Shown: piece by piece, positions 59,201-64,000 of the stretch
Layout of the letters: the number at the start of each line of letters is the position of its first letter
How positions within the stretch are numbered: the first letter of the stretch is position 1
Assembly (NCBI RefSeq): GCF_016808335.1
Contig: NC_053146.1
Coordinates: 43,094,809-43,158,808 of the forward strand
Length of the DNA: 64,000 nt
DNA from: Panicum virgatum
Lineage: Eukaryota > Streptophyta > Magnoliopsida > Poales > Poaceae
Reading direction: 5' to 3'
Program-made: the position numbers and the translations under genes
The notes under the pieces: model-generated
Databases searched by the model: none
What the model was told of the DNA's origin: nothing
Seen by the model: the letters and a program-made list of their open reading frames with translations, nothing else

Positions 59201-60172
59201 CTATCAAAACACAACAGATAATAGAAATAAATATGATGCATCAAAGAACAGGCCGACCAGTTAGCCAATAAAAAACACCTGAAAGATTTCATTCAATGCA
59301 AGAATAGCCACTCAATGATGTTCCTCATAATTCGACTGAGCCAGTAAACGATAAGACATGGAATTTAATTCCAATATCAACTATTCAAGCCTAGCTAATT
59401 AGCATAGCAATTATCAAAATAGCTCACAATTGTCCTAGTAATTCATTCGAAGTTTTCATTTGAAGCTTAATAGCCTACATCACCATTCAAGCAAGAATAC
59501 TGAACAAATCTTTCGATCAATACTATTTACCGCTAGTGCACCGAAAACTTTCATCAGGAAGGACCCAGCTGCCTGAAGCTTGTCAGGATTCTTTCCGATC
59601 GTCGCAAGCTCCCTATCTGCCTACACCAAGATAATACACCAGAATACATGAGCCAAATACTCAAAAGTTCACACACCCAGATGGACAGATCAGCCACCCC
59701 ACTCACCTTCTCGGCGAGCAGCCTGATCTCGAGAGCCACAGTGTGCATCGCCTCCATTGCCCACGGTGTCTCCCAGTTCCTGAACTCCTGAAGGAATGCA
59801 CTGCAACCAAAAGCACGTCAAATATTCGAAGAATCCAACAAATTGAACCGAATCCGGAGGAAGCGGGACGAACTTGGCGGCCTTCTCGAACGAGGAGTAG
59901 GCGTCGGCGAAACGCTGGAGGGAGTGGGAGTGGATGGCGCGGAGCAGCGGGATGAGGAGGTCAGCGAGGTGCGGGAAGCGGTCTCCGGCGAGACGCGGGA
60001 AGTCAGGGAAGGCGGCAAGGGCGTCGGAGAGAAGGGTGGAACCGGGCGCGGAGGAGACGGCGACAAGGGAGGCGAGCGCAGCGCCGTCCGACGAGGAGAT
60101 AGCGTCGACCACGCGGGAGAGGTACTCGCCGATGCGGCGGTGCGCCTCGCCCATGCTCAAGTACGCTGCCAT
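56257..60172 (-). CDS. EER5: EER5/THP1-like PCI-domain protein, TREX-2 complex subunit
   Basis: Twelve exons: 59874-60172, 59707-59800, 59531-59620, 59112-59177, 58813-58902, 58677-58724, 58486-58547, 58312-58399, 57045-57121, 56658-56732, 56462-56567, 56257-56382. All junctions are GT-AG and the 1221 bases give 406 codons plus TAG. The N-terminus MAAYLSMGEAHRRIGEYL, then AFLQEFRNWE, VFNENFL, LKFLIPVKLSLGVLPKR and VYLVLEKLELQVYQRL follow Arabidopsis EER5 (about 413 residues, from memory). The second half is the PCI/winged-helix region, which pairs with SAC3-type scaffold and binds nucleic acid; the yeast counterpart Thp1 acts in nuclear mRNA export, and EER5 mutants alter ethylene response. 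I start at 60172 because the family begins MAxxSMGEAH. Exon 1 is GC-rich and later exons are not, the usual grass gradient. Intron 8 is the longest (1190 bp). Confidence 0.95.
56730..57038 (-). repeat. Four tandem repeats in EER5 intron 9, carrying the exon-10 acceptor
   Basis: Units are anchored on ATCTTGCAAAA-like starts at 56731, 56805, 56884 and 56960 (spacing 74, 79, 76). They share GACAGTGAATNGATTG and GAGGAACAGGTGAAT. The first unit contains the acceptor used for exon 10 (minus strand TTTTTGCAAG), and each other unit keeps an AG at the same place. Confidence 0.85.
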
Positions 60173-60586
60173 CTCCGGCGGCGGAGTTGGGGTTTCGGGT
60201 TTCAGAATTCGGCGGCGGCGGCTGGAACTGGAAGAAGCCGGTACCAGGTTCGATCCGGTGACTGGAAGAGTGGTGGAGATCAGCAACCCTCACCGTCGAT
60301 CGAGAAATCAACGGTTATGCACGAGTTCTGGTTGGCTAGCTCGTTCCTCGCAAAGTGTTCATTTTTTTAAAAGAAAACAAATCAGACATTACCTCTAACT
60401 ACTAGTAGTAGCAATTATTATAATTGAAAATTATGTCGTTTATTTGACTCTCTAGTCTATTTTTTGCTTAAATTCGTTTGACCATTGCATCATTCTTTTG
60501 TACATGATTAATTTAGAGCAAGAATATCAATCTTACTATTATTAATTGGAGATTTCTTTTGAAGCCTTATATAAAGCCACCTAGAA
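60173..60586 (-). promoter_or_regulatory. EER5 5' flank (presumed 5' UTR and core promoter)
   Basis: The 414 bases between the EER5 start codon and Helitron copy 2 are the only unique sequence upstream. The first part (60173-60300) is GC-rich and probably 5' UTR. No clear TATA box. Confidence 0.4.
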
Positions 60587-61310
60587 TCCTAAATGGACAC
60601 TCTAAAAACTAGAAAAATTCTAGAAATTCTCATAAAAATAGAAACATCCGGTCATCAATTCAACAACTCAAATCATAATAGTCATTGAATCTGTAATATT
60701 TCTAATAAATTATCCACCTCTACCATTATAAAATAGGATAAAGTAAATCCGTAAACATGTATCTAAATTACCCAGCTCGTCCATTATAAAAAATCTAAAG
60801 TAATCCACGTAAATTACCCACCTATGTTATTATAAAAAATAATACAAATAACCTCATAAATTTGCATATAAATTATTCAATTATATCATTATTAAGAATT
60901 AAAGTAACTCCTAAATATAAATTATATAATTATAATAAAATATTAAAATGCACCAATATAAAATTCTAAATTAGTATTTATATTATTAATAATATATTAT
61001 TAATGTTAAGTTTTATATAAAAATACTACCCACGATATGTATCATCATGTATTCATGTATGATGGAGAGACAAGAATATCAATTCTCAAAGAAATGGTTC
61101 AATTGAATATATATCAAATATACATAGAGTTGTGATGCAAAACAAAATCTATTATAACTAGATAATGATAAATATGCATTTTAAAGTATGTGTTAGAATA
61201 TTTAATAGATGAAAGCGGCCATGAGATAGATAATTATAATTATTAACTATAAGTTTTATTTGTATATTAATTCTAATTAGCCCATGCAGAAGTATGGATT
61301 GATAGGCTAG
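60587..61310 (+). mobile_element. Non-autonomous Helitron, copy 2
   Basis: Matches 48131-48944 from CCACCTAGAATCCTAAATGG to the 3' end. The terminus is GGATTGATAGGCTAG followed by T, after an imperfect hairpin (CCATGC...GTATGG, 61282-61296). More internal deletions than copy 1. Confidence 0.75.
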
Positions 61311-61589
61311 TGTTATCCAATAGGTGATCTCATATATCGCCACATATAAATAGCTATCGGCTTATATTTTAAGGTATCTTGTAATAATCGTTTAATCTAC
61401 TAATTTGTGCATAAAAAGGAATTCTATGAGTTATATGGGAAACAACATGTAAAATAGTCGTGATCTTTAATTTAAGTTCATAAGGCAGTTTTGTTGCAAA
61501 ACAACCATCTCATTCTCGCCTCACCTCCTCCCACCTCCACGTAGAAAAAGGAAGCATAGACTATATAAGACAATCTATCAACTCGCTAA

Positions 61590-62848
61590 TGTAGAAATAT
61601 TGGGGTAGCAAAAACAAAAATTTTCTACCGCATAAACCAGGATTACTCTAGTTATAGATCACGGGATTACCACTAGACGCGCGGTTGCGGAACTTCTGTA
61701 GCACGTCTGTGTAGTGCAGATGGAAGTCGGCAGTGCAGTTGCGTGAACCACCTCACGAACGGCTCGTCCTTGTGCAGCAAACGCAGCACCTCCATGAAGT
61801 CCACACATACAGGAAGAAGCGTCGCACTCCGAATCGAGAACAATTAGTGACGATGCACGAGGAGGAACAGGGAGGGGTGGTTACTGTAGCAGCCCCCCCA
61901 ACCCCTTGTATTTATAGCCCCTTAGGCGCCCCCTAGGTGGGCTTCCATGGGCCCCACCTTGGGTATCTCTTAATAGGCCAACTGAAGTCCATTAGTGCAT
62001 CTAAGTCCAATCTAATTTGGATCTCATTCTCATTAGGCTTCTGGCCCTTAAGTGTGTGACTCTATGGGCTCACACGAGAATAGACATGGCCCAGTACTCA
62101 AACTGGTCAATAGTTGATAGCGGTCTCTAGCAAGATGTGTCAACTCCTAAGCACGCGTGAATCATATCTATCGAGCCGTCACAATCTTATACATGATGTT
62201 CCCTTTGCCTCACGCTATTTAGTCTAATTTGAAGCCGACCACTCTTTCTCGATCCTGTGATTCGGAATCCTTGGTTAACTCTTAAACCTAGCATGACCAA
62301 GCATTTCTTTATTCGAATCACTCGAGAGGCCCAGAAATATCTCTCTCTTGTAGAGGGGAAAATCCCATCTTGACCGACTATGTCTCACAGCATGCTTCTT
62401 GACATACCCGAAAGCCACCTTTATAACTACCCTGTTACGGTGTAGCATTTGATGGCTCCTAAGTAAGTCCGTTCACATCTTGAGTACATACGACGATCTC
62501 AGGTCTTAGGACACAGGGTACATATCGTGTAATGAGAAGTCATCATCTCGTGTTGGGTCAGTTCTGTCTCAAGTCTCACATGAACCCACATTATTAGTTT
62601 GATATCTCCATTTCCATGACTTGTGAAACGTAGTCAATCAACTAATACATGTGCTAGTCTAATATTCATGTGCGTCCTCACATGAACTCCGACTAGGAAC
62701 ATTTTAGAATATACATACAAGTAAAGAGTTTCACAAATACTTCACATAAGCATCAATCAATATAAGTTGTCATCCATGGATATTCAAGGAACACTTTATT
62801 AATCATGAATACAAGGAAATATGATCGTCTCTAGGGCATATTTCCAAC
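61590..62848 (-). repeat. 3' LTR of the Copia element (1259 bp)
   Basis: On the minus strand it opens TGTTGGAAATATGCCCTAG, a start shared with Angela/BARE-like grass elements, and closes AATATTTCTACA. The 5' LTR is outside the window. Confidence 0.82.
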
Positions 62849-62869
62849 AGTCTCCCACTTGCACTAGAG

Positions 62870-64000
62870 TCAATCTACAATATATCTAATACCCATTGCT
62901 CTTGTGTGCCTCTCATGCTTGGGCTGTGGAAGAGGTTTTGTCAACGGATCTGAAATGTTCAGGTCCGTGTGTATTTTGCATATTTTGATCTCACCACGAT
63001 CGATGAACTCTCGAATGAGATGAAATCGCTGCATAACGTGTTTGCTCTTCTGGTGATTTCTTGGCTCCTTGGCTTGCGCAATAGCTCCACTGTTGTCACA
63101 GTAGAGATCCAGCGGGCTAAAGGCATTAGGGAACACACCAAGCTCAATAAGGAACTTCCTTATCCAAACACCTTCCTTCGAAAGCAGCGATGTACTCGGC
63201 TTTTGTTGTAGAATCGGCACCGTCTCCTGCTTAGAACTCTTCCAGCTAACCGCACCACCATTTACTTTGAACACGAAACGACGACCTGAGACTTTGAATC
63301 ATCTTGTCGGTTTGGAACTAGCATCAGTGTAACTAGTTACAACGAGCTCCTCCTCACCTCCATAGACTAGAAACACATTCTTAGTTCTTCTCAAGTACTT
63401 GAGGATGTTTTTCATAGCTGTCCAGTGACTCACCTGGATCTGACTGGTACCTGCTCGTAACACTTAGAGCATAAAAAACATCTGGGCGTGTACTTATCAT
63501 TGCATACATGATAGATTCAATTGCTGAGGCATGTGGAACTTTGCTCATGCGCTCTTGCTCATCAGTCATCGTAGGACACTGAGTCTTGCTAAGATGTATG
63601 CCATGTAACATAGGCAAGAACTCTTTCATTGCCTCTTCCATGTTGAACCGCTTCAACACTTTGTCAATGTAAGTATCTTGGCTTAATCCTATAAGCCTCT
63701 TTGATCTATCTCTATAGATCTTGATACCCAGTATGTATTCTACTTCTCCTAAATTCTTCATCGAAAAACTATTTTTCAGTGAAGTCTTTACAAACACAAA
63801 CATAAGAATATTATTTCCAATCAGCAGTATATCATCTATATACAGGATTAGAAATGCAACAGAGCTCCCACTTTTCTTCTTGTAAACACAAACTTCTTCT
63901 TCGTTTTTAATGAAGCTAAACCCTTTGACTACTTCATCAAAATGAATATTCCAACTCCGAGATGCTTGCTTTAATCCATAAATGGATTTTTAAAGCTTTC
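62870..64000 (-). pseudogene. pol: Copia pol remnant: RT and RNase H
   Basis: RT is readable from the right edge: IYGLKQASRSWN, then YIDDILLIGN with the catalytic YIDD intact, then FSMKNLGEVEYILGI. A TAA at 63990-63992 interrupts the frame just before IYGLKQ. After STRPD and SDPGE a 2-bp loss near 63434 shifts the frame. RNase H resumes in 62870-63274 with AVSWKSSKQET, a short altered stretch, EGVWIRKFLIELG, LYCDNSGAI and KHVMQRFHLIREFI. The copy is inactive. Confidence 0.88.

Larger units (their letters stand above)
61590..64000 (-). mobile_element. Ty1/Copia retrotransposon, 3' part
   Basis: 3' LTR (61590-62848), polypurine-like AAGTGGGAGAC next to it, then RNase H and RT of a Copia pol on the minus strand running off the right edge. 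Domain order (RT then RNase H before the 3' LTR) is that of Copia. GCTAA (61585-61589) would be one target duplication. Confidence 0.88.

Noticed and set aside
1..64000. A multi-gene defence, biosynthetic or signalling cluster
   Set aside because: Only two unrelated host genes are present, about 27 kb apart. Everything else resolves to transposons, repeats or unassigned intergenic DNA.

Overview
The window is nuclear DNA of a grass, probably a panicoid close to Sorghum, Miscanthus or Saccharum. This is inferred from the transposon families (Tat and Tekay Ty3/Gypsy elements, Tourist-like MITEs opening GGCCNTGTTTAGTT, a MULE with 128-bp TIRs, Copia LTRs opening TGTTGGAAATATGCCC), from GC-rich first exons and from one intronless GC-rich gene. 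The species cannot be fixed from the sequence. I see no prokaryotic operon, CRISPR array, rRNA or tRNA gene.

Only two host genes are well supported, both on the minus strand. The first (27130-28836) is a single-exon U-box/armadillo E3 ubiquitin ligase of the PUB38-41 type. The second (56257-60172) is a 12-exon gene for a PCI-domain protein matching EER5/THP1, the TREX-2 mRNA-export subunit. Its exons join in frame to 406 codons plus a stop.

The rest is mostly nested transposons, many bounded here by target-site duplications (TSDs). 1-9138: degenerate Tat retrotransposon (minus) with two RNase H domains, a damaged RT motif, its 5' LTR and a spliced antisense ORF, inserted next to a CACTA-like end (9139-9755). 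11267-16269: a MULE with a deleted mudrA gene, split by a solo LTR (12930-15898). 16442-17618: a hAT element and a MITE. 17917-21112: a candidate Harbinger-like element split by an LTR (19507-20611) and a hAT MITE. 21791-25465: a solo LTR holding another solo LTR. 25522-25978: a MITE with an internal triplication. 30600-33267: an LTR with a 96-bp tandem array. 33543-46190: a complete, young Tekay chromovirus with an uninterrupted 1512-codon gag-pol. The last two interrupt one older GC-rich repeat, now in three pieces. 48131-50297: a Helitron beside a PIF/Harbinger element that carries a fragment of a TPR (PHOX1/CLMP1-like) gene. 51692-53313: three Tourist-like MITEs. 55005-55941: a hAT-like element. 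60587-61310: a second Helitron copy just upstream of EER5. 61590-64000: the 3' part of a broken Copia element.

No undescribed multi-gene system was found. The observations most worth checking are the captured TPR fragment, the repeated 3' splice site in an EER5 intron, the spliced antisense ORF of the Tat element, the conserved hairpin shared by two dispersed repeats, and the paired-palindrome array in the 30.6-33.3 kb LTR.
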